NCBI GenBank assembly: GCA_025766275.1 | Contig: JAFKAC010000009.1 | Span: 62,001-126,000 of the forward strand | DNA from: Lactarius indigo | Lineage: Eukaryota; Basidiomycota; Agaricomycetes; Russulales; Russulaceae | Reading direction: 5' to 3' | Length of the DNA: 64,000 nucleotides | Shown here: one piece after another, positions 1 through 10,951 of the stretch | How positions within the stretch are numbered: position 1 is the stretch's first letter | Layout of the letters: each line of letters opens with the position of its first letter | Notes under the pieces: model-generated | Database searches by the model: none | The model's input: the letters and a program-made list of their open reading frames with translations, nothing else | What the model was told of the DNA's origin: nothing | Program-made: the position numbers and the translations under genes

Positions 1-171
1 TAACAATCCATACCAACTTTGGGTATGACTTAAAAATCTCCAATGTGCTTCACCTACCCAACACGCACTCGCATATACTGTCCACCCCTGCCCTAACAGC
101 CAAAGGGGCAATAGTAAGCTTTGATGCCACTACCTTTGCCATAAGGTATGATGGGAAAACCATAGCAGAAG
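1..171 (+). pseudogene. copia polyprotein, segment between protease and integrase
   Basis: An open frame from position 3 encodes the stretch found between the aspartic protease and the GAG-pre-integrase domain in copia polyproteins, including the NVLHLPN motif that resembles the common NVLYVPN-type motif. It is cut at 171 by a solo LTR. Deleting 172-989 (the LTR plus one TSD copy) joins codon 168-170 to a GGA codon and continues in frame into the sequence at 992, so both pieces were one gene. The upstream gag and protease are outside the window. The only break seen in this piece is the insertion. Confidence 0.75.
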
Positions 172-984
172 TGTTACGCTTGTATGGGCGTAGTGTCCAA
201 CTTGGACGGTACTGTGGGAATACAATGCCCCAAATCGTCGTTCAACTTATGGGGGAGGCAAATACAGCCAAGGCGTCCCCTAGTTGACAAAGATACCAGC
301 AGCCTTCTATCAAACAGAAGGTTGAGAGGCAGAAAATGGCAGATAAGAGAGGAAAGGGAGGGGGGATGAGCAGGCAGCCCAAAGGAAGGTGGCAGACAGC
401 CAACCACAGCTCAAAAGATAGAGGGAGGATGGTGAACAGCCAGTACAATTCCACAAGATCTCAAGCTGAAGAACTAGGGGATACAAGCTACCCTACTTAT
501 ACTTCAGCTATCGTAAAGTTCGAACTCAGAAACCCTAATACAACGATCCTAGGGTGAGTAATTGTACAGTAAGAGTGTCATTGGGAATGTGTAATCATCA
601 GTCAGCATACAGTCAGCCAGCCAATCATCAGTCATCCTTATCGTAACAGTGTAATCGTCCATGAGTCATCCGCAATCAGTATCAGTCATCAGGTACCAAA
701 CATCAGTCAGCCAGGCACAAGCTCATCTGGACTCTTCTGGTGCATTCTAGCCAGGTCACATGCTGGGGTCATGTGACAGGTGATGTTGATGTTGCTCCTA
801 TCCAGGCCGGTGGAACCTACAATTCTGTGCATCATTGCAGAAGGTCCAGTGGACTTGTGGGCCGGGGCACTTATCTCTTGGTTTGTGGCTTATCTCAGCC
901 TTTTTCTCATCTTCCTCTTCTTCTTCATGTGTTTGCGTCTGTCATATTGCTGTTTGTTGAGGTCGAGGGGGTGAAACCGTAACA
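172..984 (-). repeat. Solo LTR, type S (813 bp)
   Basis: It begins TGTTACGCTT and ends CCGTAACA. Flanks AGAAG (167-171) and GGAAG (985-989) form a 5-bp TSD with one mismatch. A second copy of exactly the same length lies at 51354-52166 in the opposite orientation. That copy has a TATA-like box (TATAAGTAGG) that sets the sense direction, so this copy is antisense. It interrupts copia coding sequence; there are no internal genes. Confidence 0.85.
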
Positions 985-1876
985 GGAAGGACACAAGGCT
1001 TCAGGCCTATATTGGCTTGATGGGCACCATAAAGTAAATGCCCAAGCAACTGCATCTGCTAGCCTTGATGTCTGGCATCAGCGCATGGGACATATGTCCA
1101 AAGAAGCGCTACAAAGATATGCTCCTAAGTCCGTAAAAGGACTTAACATAGATGAATCCCCTGAGGAAGAAGGTCCCTGCCATGGGTGTGAACTTGGCAA
1201 GTCCACCCGCAAACCTTTTCCACCCTCTCAGAAGCGTGCACAAGAATCCCTTGAAATTGTGCACAGTGACCTTGTTGGCCCACTACAGAGTAATTCTATC
1301 CAGGGCAACAAGTACTTCGCCACCTTCATAGATGACTTCTCAAAAGCAGCAGTTGTCATTCCTATGAAATCTAAGGACCAGTTCATGGGTGCCTTCTTAC
1401 ACTATAAGGCATGGGCTGAAAAACAACAAAATAAGCCCATAAAAACCCTGCACTCGGACCGTGGTGGCAAATATGTCAACAAAGTCCTTAAGGACATTCT
1501 TCTGGAGGAAGGGATTGAGCATATGCTTACAATGCCTCATTCTCCACAACAGAATGGGAGAGCTGAGCGGTTTAACTGCACCATTATGGAAAAAGGCACC
1601 AGCATGCTTCATCATGCAGGACTTAGCCTTGGCTTTTGGGAACAAGCAGTTCAAACTGTGGTGCACATTTACAATCACACCCCCACCTGTTCCAATGAGT
1701 GGAAAACTCTGCTGGAGCTCTGGGATGGTACAGTCCCAGATGTCTCTTACTTTAGAGTATTTGGCTGCAAAGCCTACTATCATGTACCAGAACACAACCG
1801 GCACAAATTAGATCCTAAATCAAAGGAAGCCATGTTTGTGGGCTATGAACCCAATTCAAAGGGTTATAAACTCTAG
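985..1876 (+). pseudogene. copia GAG-pre-integrase and integrase, ended by TAG
   Basis: The frame resumes after the solo LTR with the GAG-pre-integrase motif (LYWLDG, then WHQRMGH near 1073-1093) and the zinc-binding cysteines CHGCELGKST near 1178. The integrase core follows: the first catalytic Asp in VHSDLVGP (about 1258), the second in LHSDRGGKY (about 1450), and the Glu in QQNGRAERF (about 1550). The enzyme inserts element cDNA into the genome. The frame meets TAG at 1874-1876 but is open again at once in the same frame into the reverse transcriptase segment, so this is one substitution in a single polyprotein. Readthrough is possible but nothing specific supports it. Confidence 0.85.
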
Positions 1877-4045
1877 GATAGACATAGCCGGTGCTTCATC
1901 TCTTCACAAGATGTTACATTTGATGAAGCTACCTTCCCATCCCTGAGTGACCTGACTAGTCACTCCAACCAACCTATTACTTCTCCCGTGTCTGGCAAAC
2001 CTACTAAAGGGGCTGCTGTTGCCGGTGAGATATTCTTTGTAGTGCCTAGTCAGCCTACGCCAGCTGTTGCCCCTGCGGCACCTCAGACACCAGTCTTTGT
2101 CTTACCACCTGTTCAGGTGCCCGCAGTACCAGTACAACAGCCTAGCACACCCCCCAACACCTCTCCAAACCCTGCCAACCAGACAATCTACCATACTCCC
2201 CCCTCTCAAGCTCCCGCTCCCACCACTCCAAGGCGCCCTCACACTCAATCACAAGGGAGACCGCCTGTAGTAACTGCCCCCATCCCTGCCCCTAACTTCA
2301 ATAGGGATATCTCTCCTCCTAGAAAAACACCTAGATCTCCAAGGAATGGGCTGGTTACTTCACCCCCTTGTCCAAGGCATGGGACTAGGGTACAATTCAC
2401 AAATCCTTGCTATTTCACAGAGGAAAACGATGAATTTGTGCCTGGGAGTAGTCAACTGGGAATGATGGACTTGCTGAACGCTGCTGAGGTACCTGGTTAT
2501 AAGGACCCACAGACCTTTAAGCAAGCCATGGAGTCTGACCAAGCTGCCGATTGGCTTGAAGCATGCCAGTATGAACTGGACGCTCTTGACAAGCTTGATG
2601 TCTGGAGGCTGGAACCCCTTCCTGAAGGAAGGAAGGTGGTTAAGTGCAAATGGGTGTTTAAGAAGAAGGCGGATGGTCGCTTTCATGCTAGGCTAGTGGC
2701 AAAAGGGTTCACCCAACTAGAGGGGGTGGACTTTGACAAAACATTCTCCCCAGTTGCCCACTTTGAGTCCCTGCGACTCCTTGCATTGGCTACACTTGAA
2801 GACTGGCATATTCACCAGATTGATGTCAAATCAGCATTCCTTCATGGGGAACTGGAGGAAGAAATTTATATGGAGCAATCTGTCGGTTTCGTCACAGCTG
2901 GCTCTGAGCACCTTGTGTGCCGGCTACAAAAGGCCCTTTATGGCCTGAAACAAGCTTCCCATGCATGGAATCTGCAGTTCCATGGGGTCCTAGTTGACCT
3001 AGGCTTTATGTGGATGTACTCTGATGCAGGAGTATACGTGTATCATCTTCAAGAGGGGGGTGATACACTTTTCGTGATCTTATATGTAGATGACATCACT
3101 ATACTCAGAAGTTCCTTATCAAAGATCAATGATCTGAAGGCCTCTCTATCTAGTCGATATGAGATGACCGATCTGGGAGAAATCCAATCTTATCTAGGTG
3201 TTAACATCACCAGAGATCATGCTAATTGCACCATGGAAATCAACCAGTCAGATTACATCCGCGATGTAGTGGAACACTTTGGAATGTCTGATTCCAATCC
3301 AGTATATACCCCTCTTCCCTCTGGCGCCGAGGCACACTTGATCAAATTTGAAGATCAGGCCTCTACTTCTGAGATCAAGAAGTATCAACAGATCATTGGG
3401 TCTCTGCTCTATGCACAGATTGGAAGCAGACCTGATATTTCCTTTGCTGTTGTGCACCTTAGCCAATTTGCTTCCAACCCCTCACCTCAGCATTTATGCC
3501 TAGCCAAGTATGTCCTAGCCTATCTTAATAGCACCAAGGACTACTCATTACGCTATGCTGGAGGGAACGGCAATGGTGGTGAAGGCCTTCATGGCTACTG
3601 TGATGCTTCCTGGGGAGATCAGGAAGAAAAGCACTCCACCTCAGGTTTTGTCTACCTGCTTGCAAATGGAGCCATTTCTTGGTGTACCAGAAAGCAAAAG
3701 ACAATTGTGCAATCAACCACTGAGGCAGAGTATATGAGCCTCTCAGATGCCTCTAACCAGGCTCAGTGGTATGCCACCTTCCTTGGAGAACTGGGGTATG
3801 AGGTTACCTCCCCCATTCCTCTGCACTGTGACAATAAGGATGCTGTGGACTTAGCTCTCAACCCTGTCACTGGGAGACGTTCCAAACACATCCTAATCAA
3901 GCACCATGTAGTCAGGGAATACGTAGAAAACAAGGTCATACACCTGATACGTACACCCACAGGGGAAATGGTTGCAGATGGACTAACTAAGTCACTGCCC
4001 AGAGAACCCTTTGAAAAAATGGTTGCTGATCTAGGAATGGTGTAA
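1877..4045 (+). pseudogene. copia reverse transcriptase and RNase H
   Basis: Same frame as the integrase segment, downstream of the TAG at 1874. About 480 nt encode a Pro/Thr/Ser-rich linker. The copia RT domain follows (RVT_2 family): KCKWVFKKK near 2650, IDVKSAFLHGEL near 2820, LQKALYGLKQ near 2925, and the catalytic YVDD near 3090. The RNase H domain has GYCDASWGDQ near 3595, the QSTTEAEY motif near 3712 and LHCDNKDA near 3822. It ends near the canonical copia motif DGLTKSLP with TAA at 4043-4045. RT and RNase H copy element RNA into DNA. From the TAG to the terminal TAA the frame is uninterrupted. Confidence 0.9.
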
Positions 4046-4392
4046 AGATGGGTTTCTAGGACGTCGAACTGTTGTGTATACTAGCAACAGAACTCCTGGT
4101 TTAATAGCTAAGAAAAACCCTTAGAGAACTGAAGAAGTTGGACCTGTTCCATCTTATCTCCCAGCTCATGGCTCTTCAAAAAGTAGTTCTTTAGAACTAC
4201 ATTATCCTCATAGAGCAGTGCATGAAGACCTCCAAAAGGTTGTCCTTTACCAGGACTTCTGCGTACATAGATTCTTTCTAACTAGAGAATCAAAACATTC
4301 CTCATAGAACAGTAAAGCAACAAAGTGTCCTGTCAAGGCACTTTCATTCGATGCTTGCACCACTCTTGTGGACTGTCTCTATCATGGAGGGA
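4046..4392 (+). other. copia 3' untranslated spacer
   Basis: There is no open frame of note between the pol stop and the 3' LTR. The last bases, ATCATGGAGGGA, are purine-rich and could be the polypurine tract that primes plus-strand synthesis, directly before TGTTGAGA. Confidence 0.5.
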
Positions 4393-4635
4393 TGTTGAGA
4401 CGTGACTGTTAAAGTCACATGTCTCGTGGGATCTGATTGAGTCAGCCCACATGCTATATATGGTATCTGTCCCTTATGGACTTATGGACACTCTGGACTC
4501 ATACAGACCGCTTTTGTTTATCTTTATTGTTAGATCCATATATGGTTCTTATTGTTCTCTCTATTGTTAAGATACCAGTATTGTCTGCTTTAGGCAGCTA
4601 TTGTTCTCTGCCATCCAATGGCATTTCTCCCTCTG
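4393..4635 (+). repeat. copia 3' LTR, first part
   Basis: It begins TGTTGAGACG after the presumed polypurine tract. It stops at CTCTG (4631-4635), where element I is inserted, and continues at 36218 after the second CTCTG. A TGAGTCA site occurs near 4439. The two parts together make about 543 bp. Confidence 0.8.
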
Positions 4636-5161
4636 TGTAACATCGTCACAACGTTAGCTTGACTTGAGCTCGAGGAGGCGATAACAACTTAGCGATAGAC
4701 ACGATGACGCGGAGGTCTGTGTGTCTACCTTAGTGAATACACAGAGGTACACCGGCAGACTTCTACTTGCTGTGACGTTCTGGAAGCAAAGACTAAAGTG
4801 AAAGACAAAGCGAAAGAGACCAGAAACAAGTGACGATTCAAGAAGACCAAGATGGCATATCTTGGTCTTCACAAGACAGTTTAAATACAAGTCAAGCAGG
4901 CTTTGAAGCGCTGCTATGAGTCACAGTAAGTAAGCGTCCAACATATCGCAGAAACATCTTGAACCCTAGTACTACTAGTATCAGTACTAGTGGCATTGGT
5001 CATCAGTCAGCTATCATACCCAATCTCCTATCGCACCACCATATCACCGCATAAGGCCTAAGGCCATGAGTCCATGACTAATCTACCTTACTGCTGTAGT
5101 CACAACCGGTATAGTAAGGGTCCACAGTCATACTAATCAGTCCCATTCTTGAATCGTGACA
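4636..5161 (-). repeat. Element I 3' LTR (526 bp, beta-type)
   Basis: It starts TGTAACATCG and ends ATCGTGACA in plus coordinates. It contains the TATA-like TTTAAATAC, the 11-mer inverted repeat around the inferred transcription start (AAGACCAAGAT at 4845-4855 and ATCTTGGTCTT at 4860-4870), and TGAGTCA near 4917. Confidence 0.85.
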
Positions 5162-5190
5162 TCACCCCCTTCTCAGTGTGAGACCCCAAC

Positions 5191-5739
5191 TCACCAAAAG
5201 TCCCTTGCCGGCCAGTCCTGTTGTTCATCAGCAATGCGCTCCAGTGCAGTGGCGCGCTCCAGTCGGTAGATGGAGTCCCGCCTGTCGTTCTGCGCACATT
5301 CGATCATGGCACAGAGTTGACTTACCCAGGCTCGAAGTCGATCCAGCTTGTAACTGGCCGCACGAAAGCATGTGACCTCGGCTGTGAGTGACTCGTCGTT
5401 GATGCGGTTGAGGGCCCGGTCAGTGATCTTGTCGGCCTCGAAGACCACCAGGTCTTCGTGGGGGTACATGGGGCGGAGAGTGGTGGATACGTGTGGCTTG
5501 GCGTAGAAGGGCTTACCGTAGACATGCGGCAATCCCAGTATGACTCCCAAAATCAGAGGGTCCGCCCCTCCGATGATCTGGACATGCGATGCGTCCCTCT
5601 CTACTCCGTCAGGCCTGGTGATGGGGTATCGAATGTAATGGGGTCGTTGGTTCGCCCGGAACCCTTCAGGCGCAATGACATGCGCAGGGTCCTCGGCAGC
5701 GGTGAATGGACGGTGATTGGCGGCACCAGGCACGCACAC
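5191..5739 (-). pseudogene. Element I pol, C-terminal tail domain
   Basis: This is the last part of the Pol polyprotein, beyond the chromodomain. It aligns by eye with the C-termini of L (52861-53400) and B. Shared motifs are APEGFRANQ, ASHVQIIGG, KPFYAKPH, DKITDRALNRI, SLTAEVT and YRLERA. The last ~60 residues look helical. TGA at 5191-5193 is the natural stop. Upstream, the frame is broken only by a TGA at about 5740-5742, where L has CGA. The function is unknown; I do not recognise the domain. Confidence 0.7.
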
Positions 5740-6317
5740 ACGTCCTCAGTACATGGGGGACCCGTTGGTGTAGACGAGCCAGGGAGTGACACCAGGATTA
5801 TCAGCATCACGTTTCGTTCGTAAGAAGGGATGTCTCGCCGGGTAATAATCTTCGTCGTCATGGCCAGCCTCAGCTGCCGCCATCGCTGCTGTTGTTCTTG
5901 CATCTCCCTCAGTCGGGCTGCTGCTGAGTCGAGCTGTTCCTTCTGCCATGCCGCTGCCACCCTCTTCCACCCCTCCAACTCGTACTCCATCAGTGCTTGA
6001 ACGCTGGTCGTCGCTTGGGAAAACTCCGCGAACGCTGATGAGGTTGTCACTTGGGGGGATAGCGGCGATGGGTTCCCGCTCGCCGCGATTGTTTCGGAAG
6101 ACGTGGACGACAGCTCGTTTGTCGTCGGGAGTAGTTGTTGGGTCTGGGAATCTGGTGACGACGTTGATCCATTCTTGTGCGGTGATGGGCCCCTCTGCTG
6201 GTGTAGGAGGCGTCCATGGCGTGAGCTGAGTGTTTGGTATTTCGGTGTTGTCGTCCTCAGCCAGGAGGGCGCGGGCGTCTTCTGCAAGGGAGTCGAGGAG
6301 CTGCGCTTGTGTGACAT
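5601..6317 (-). pseudogene. Conserved overlapping ORF in +1 frame of element I pol tail (238 codons)
   Basis: It starts at an ATG (MSHKRSSST) inside pol and stays open for 238 codons in the +1 frame. Counterparts at the same place and relative frame exist in L (241 codons), B (241), A (266), K (267) and, truncated, J. A central segment with a W-x6-W-x3-EQL spacing and helix-like heptads is shared across families in this frame, while the Pol frame there is low-complexity Gly/Ala/Glu. Near the end, SLRLKGSG and DPITF recur. The frame is uninterrupted although this copy's pol has many TGA codons. The function is unknown; it could still be a compositional by-product. Confidence 0.45.
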
Positions 6318-6711
6318 GTCGCAATGGGGAGGTAGGCATATGAGTGATGAGAGAGCGAAGGAAAAGGGGATGACTTCCTTCAGTCCTTACGCTACTCGTT
6401 TTAACGGTCCTCTGGTGTACTTGTTTTTCCTGATATAGGCGGAGCGCTTCCGGTGCAAAGATATCGTCCTTGCTGACCCACTGATTCTCCGAGTCCAGAT
6501 ACCCCTTCCATTTGATGAGGTATTGAAGACATCTTCCTCTGCTGAAGTGCCGGGAGTCCAGAATGGCCTCGACTTCGTATTCTTCCTCTCCATCAACTAA
6601 CTCGGGCGGTGGTTGTGTGAAATTTTCGCCGTGAAGAGGGGTTTGTTTGTATGGGGTGAGAAGATTGATGTGAAACATGGGGTGAATGCTCCACTGCGTG
6701 GGAAGTTCCAA
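5746..6711 (-). pseudogene. Element I pol, chromodomain and start of tail
   Basis: It begins downstream of the integrase GPF region at LPTQWSIHP and contains a chromodomain at about 6480-6600 (EYEVEAILDSRHF, YLIKWKGYLDSENQW). Chromodomains of chromovirus integrases bind modified histones and steer integration. The tail follows, with PLRHVTQAQLLDSL, PITAQEW and RFPDP, all shared with J, B and L. It ends at a TGA that is CGA in L. It continues in frame with 5191-5739 downstream and with the integrase segment upstream. Confidence 0.8.
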
Positions 6712-6762
6712 TCAATAATTGTAGGGTGACATCACCTGTACTATCCTGAAAGGTCCATGACA

Positions 6763-7509
6763 TCACGCCACTAATTTCGCCGTTGGTTGGTTGGTTCGCA
6801 GATGCTTCCCTTCCAGCCACACAAGATTGTTGATGTGGAATTTGGGTGTATCTTTGTTATGCACCCATGCTTCTTGTGCCTTTTTCATAAGGTGTTGGGC
6901 GTTATCTCTGGCCTCCCTTAGCTGCGTTAGTCGTGTGGTTACTTGGGGAATTGGAGAGGGCTTATTGGTCCAATCAGCTTGTGGGTCATACCCCATCAGA
7001 AGTTGGAATGGCGAGCACTTGGTGTGTTCATGAGGCCAGTTGTTGTGCACAAATTCGGTGATTGGTAGATAAGTGGTCCAGTTATCTTGGCGCTCATTCA
7101 CCCAGAAGCGTAAGTACTGTTCCAGCCATTGATTGGTCCTTTCTGATTGACCATCGGTGCGCGGGTGGTATGCCGTGGATATGTTTTGTTGGATTCCAAG
7201 GATGCGACACGTTTCTCGGGTAAACTTGGATGTGAAACGAGGGTCGCGGTCGAAAGCCACCGTTTCTTCAGCAGTGATTTCTTCCTTGCAGGGTATGAAG
7301 ACCAAGGCTTTGCTGCAGTCATGATCCGTGACCGTCAGTATGCTGTCGTATCCCTTTGATACAGGTAGTTTGGTGATGAAGTCCAGTGCTATCGTTTGGA
7401 ATGGAGTGGCTTCCAGTATTGGCGCTATGGGGTATAAGGCCGCTCGAATCGGTCTTGTATTGACCTTGTTCCTCTGGCACTCTGCACATCCTTGCATGTA
7501 TTCATACAC
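6763..7509 (-). pseudogene. Element I integrase, with an internal deletion
   Basis: Retroviral-type integrase. The zinc-finger cysteines GCAECQ are near 7485 and the first catalytic Asp is in IALDFITKLP near 7390. The DRDPRFTSKF motif and the Glu in GQSERTNQW follow. Compared with L, about 17 codons are missing in frame just before DRDPRF, removing the segment around NHVFKRFGLPRK; this would inactivate the core. It ends at a TGA where B and L read CGA, and a further TGA lies near 6714 before the GPF-to-chromodomain region. It is in frame with 7552-7944 and 5746-6711. Confidence 0.8.
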
Positions 7510-7551
7510 ATCTTTTCGTAATCGTGGCCACCAATAGTGTCACTCTAGGAT

Positions 7552-7944
7552 TCATTGCGTCCTCGCAATTCCCAGATGGCCATGTATCGGTAAGTCGTGG
7601 TGGTCATGAATCAGTACGCGATGCATTGAGGTTGGTCCGGTTATGACGAACCTGCCGTCCTTGTACCACTCTCCCTGTATCTTCTTTAGCTTATGGGGGT
7701 CTACCCACATCTTGATCACTTCCTCATCTTGTTGATGTTGTGGTTGCAATAAGTTTGGGTTGGCAGTGAGAGTTCTTGCTGTGTTAAGAGTTCTTACGAA
7801 GACTTCAGGTGGTAAGACTATGACTTCGCTATTATCTGCCGTTCCCTGGTCGTAGTCTGGTCGTCGTGATAGTGCATCGGCTCTTCCATTGTTCTTCCCC
7901 TTAATATGGTGAATCTTGAAGTCATATTCGGAGAGTTCGAGCAC
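7552..7944 (-). pseudogene. Element I pol, RNase H end and integrase zinc-finger linker
   Basis: It encodes the end of RNase H (EYDFKIHHIKGKNNGRADALSRR, including the last acidic residue in GRADA), then the linker, EGEWYKDGRFVITGP-like sequence and the histidines of the HHCC finger (HGHLGIARTQ). Two TGA codons (7552-7554 and about 12 nt further) separate it from the integrase; both are CGA-type arginine positions in other copies. Relative to the RT piece upstream the frame is shifted, consistent with a 1-nt deletion near 8020. Confidence 0.75.
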
Positions 7945-8017
7945 TTCCCTGGCAACTCGTCTGCTGATTTTCTGTGGTGACTTCCAATATTGTAGGTTGA
8001 GGTGGTCGGAGTGAATC

Positions 8018-8450
8018 TTGATTTATGCAGGGCTCTGGCTAGTAATGGTCTCCAGTTTTGCAGGGCCTTGACTATAGCCAGCAGCTCCAAATCGTAGATG
8101 TCGTAGTTTCGTTCCGCCTCCAAAAGCGTTGCCAAGTAGTATCCTATGGGGTGTCGCTTTCTGTCAGACTTTTTCTGTAATAGAACGGCTCCCACCGCAT
8201 ATCCTGACGTGTCTACCTCCAACTCGAACAGGTCTTGGAGGACTGGGTGTGCCAGCACCGGTTCTTCTGTTACGAGACGTTTCAAAGTATTGAACGCCTT
8301 GTCTTCCTCTTCTGTCCATTGCCATTCTTCATCCTTTCGTGTCAGCTTGGTAAGTGGTTTGGCGTGATTTGCGAAGCTGCGAATGAAAAGTCTGTAAAAG
8401 TTGCAAAAGCCCAAGAAGGATCGAACATCCTTGACCTTTGTCAGCGTCGG
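8018..8450 (-). pseudogene. Element I reverse transcriptase C-terminus and RNase H
   Basis: It encodes the RT connection segment (LGFCNFYRLFIRSFANHAKPL) and the RNase H start (LEVDTSGYAVGAVLLQKKSD, then NYDIYDLELLAIVKAL). RNase H removes the RNA template during cDNA synthesis. It is cut at 8450 by element A. The same gene continues at 24410, and the junction reads in frame when one GTCGG copy is removed. A 1-nt deletion near 8020, in the AGSPHKIKVFSDH region, shifts the downstream frame. Confidence 0.8.
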
Positions 8451-8957
8451 TGTTACGGTACAGACTTGTTACATGTTCACGATGACTCATGGCCAGTTAT
8501 GACTACGGCCCGACAATAGTATTAGTCATGGACCTTTACATCGTATCAGTCAGCATAGTAGTTCGCATGTGATTGTGACTCATGTATGACTCATTCCTAG
8601 GATAGCTGTACTAGGGTTCGAGCTAGTTACGCTATTGGTTACCTACTATTCTAGCAGCGCTTTAAAGCCCACGCGTATCTGTATAAGTAGTCAACTCGAA
8701 AGACCAAGAGTCCCCATCTTGGTCTTCTTCAATCCGCCACTTGACTTGCCTTTTTCTGCCTTAGTCTCGGACTAAGTGTGCTTCCACTTGTATCTGCCAA
8801 GAGATACTACTCTTCTTCCTTTTGCTGCAGCATGTGCCGGAAGTGCCCCTGTTCAGCTTGCATTGGGTTGATACGAGATCCCCATTCGCTTAACTTTTGC
8901 TAAGTTGATTACGCCTTTCCCGCGTCCAAGTCGGACTCACACCGGTGGAGCGTAACA
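8451..8957 (+). repeat. Element A 5' LTR (507 bp, alpha-type)
   Basis: It begins TGTTACGGTA and ends GAGCGTAACA. It contains TGACTCA motifs near 8576 and 8587, TATAAGTAG near 8681 and the start 11-mer ATCTTGGTCTT 34 nt further. The self-primer site AAGACCAAGAT follows 2 nt after the LTR (8960-8970). Confidence 0.9.
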
Positions 8958-8977
8958 TTAAGACCAAGATCCTCATT

Positions 8978-10951
8978 GTGGCGTACTCAACCAGAGACCA
9001 GTGGACGTCCTTCTGTCCCTATCATATTGAACGATGAGGAGATCGCAACGTACCAACAAGATTCCTAGGAGCAGCTCAGTGGAGAGAACAAGGAGAAGAC
9101 ACCGGATATTTTGTAGAATTTAACGGTCCTAACCGTTTCCGACCCGTTGAGTTTAATTTCGAACATCTTTGCTGGACCGAGGTTACTTGGAACCCCATAG
9201 ATCATCGCTGGGACATTGTGCGACCAGCAGGAAGGAACTATAATTGCGACATCAATGCACGAGAGCTCAACAGTCGTGCAGACTACGGTCCTATTGACGG
9301 ACAAGCACGGGAACACACAGACGAAGAAATCAGCGGAGAAGAAGCCTCTGAAAATCAGTCACCAAGCAGAGGAACAACACCTGCAGAAGAAGCTAGTCTA
9401 GGAGCCATTGGCGATCACATTATACAGCGAACTGAGTCCCTTACCATTCACCAACCCGAGCCAGAAGTAATTCACATCCATAGTCCAGCAGTCGCAATGG
9501 CAACTGCCACCATTACGCAAGAGGAGCTGCAGCTCACCATTGAAGCAAGGGATCAAATAGCCCTAGAGGAGCAGAGACGCATTGCAGAAGAATCCAGAGC
9601 TAACTTAGCTCCCATTAACCCTTATACCGGCCATCAAATGACTGATGATGACGTAGCAATTCACCGTGCCATAGGGCCTGACGTAGCTGACCCCCCCAGT
9701 GGAAGAGGTGGACCCCCTGATGATCTACCAGGAGGAGGAGGACCCCCATCAGGAGGGCCCGGATTTGGAGGATTCCCTGGAGGACTTCCTGGAGGATTCC
9801 TGGGAGGGCCACCAGGAGGAGGACCTCCGGGAGGAGGGTTACCAGGTGTAGGTCCTATTGTTCCTCCCCCAAGTAACAAATTAGCTGGCGAAGCACCCAC
9901 AGTATTCGACGGAGAACACGCCAAAGTCGAAGCATTTCTCACTCAATGGCACGTCTATTGGGGCATGAATGCGGATGAAGGCATCATGGCAACCCCGTAC
10001 CGACGCGCCCTACTCTTTCTATCCTACATCAAGGGCGTCAATGTCAGCGAATGGGTATTAGCGATGCTTACCTGGCTTAACGGCCAGATACAAACCAGCA
10101 TACCCCGCACTAGCGAAGGGCTATGGAACGAAGTCACGTGCAGCTTTATGCAGCGCTTCCGCAATACGATGGAACAAGAGCAAGCTCAATACGAGCTCAA
10201 AAAGGGAGTTAAGATGATTGGGAGCAATCTAGATGAGTATTGCACCCAATTCGAACAATTAATACGCCGTGCTCAGTACCGGCTCGACGATCCGCAGACG
10301 TTAGACCTATTCGCAAGCGGACTACCAAAAGACCTGTATGAAAAGGTCTACACTCTCGATAACCCCCGTAACTACCGCGAGTGGAAAGAAGCAGCTACCA
10401 CTCGACAACAGCAATACCTTCACCTTAAAGCGGTGTTAAACAAGGGAATTCCCCCTGGACAAGGACAAGGAAGACAATGACAACAGCAGCAGTGGCAGGG
10501 GCCACCAAGGAGCTCATGGCAGCCGAGAAATTTACTACGAGATCCCAATGCCATGGATACCTCTGCAGACCGAATTCGAGGACGACTCACAGGAGCTGAG
10601 GATGTACTTGCTCCTCGTCCCCCATACCGACCACGAGGGGGATTCCTCCAAAGAGGGGGAGGACGTAACAACCAAAGGCCAGTCACATGTTATAACTGTG
10701 GAAAGGATGGACACATGACCCGCGATTGTAGACAATCACGAGGGGAATATCATCCCCAGACATCCACTAGTCGGTACATCAATACTGACTATCATCAACA
10801 AGAACCGGAGGTCGCTACCAGGGTGGTTCAAGATGTACCCCCTCAACAGCACGCCAGCGATTGGCTTAATGGGGTAGCAGGCGAATCGGACGACGTAAAA
10901 GACATTATCCTCCAACAGTTGTGGAAGAAGGAGGGTTTTCAGGACACCTGA
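8978..10951 (+). pseudogene. Element A Gag, two TGA stops
   Basis: The Gag structural polyprotein packages element RNA. The frame starts at the conserved GTG (8978, context ATTGTGG). The family N-terminal domain includes TRDQW, FVEFNGPNRFRP and WNPIDHRWD. A Gly/Pro-rich linker (about 9690-9880) precedes the retrotransposon Gag domain (FDGEHAKVEAFLTQWHVYWG through YIKGVNVSEW). The CCHC knuckle CYNCGKDGHMTRDC is near 10688. TGA occurs at 9035-9037 and 10478-10480; both are CGA in K. The natural TGA ends it at 10951, after the slippery site GGGTTTT (10933-10939). Confidence 0.85.

Noticed and set aside
1874..1876. TAG in the copia polyprotein as a programmed readthrough site
   Set aside because: No known readthrough context (such as CARYYA) was evident after it, and the stop lies between integrase and RT in an already interrupted copy; an ordinary mutation is simpler.
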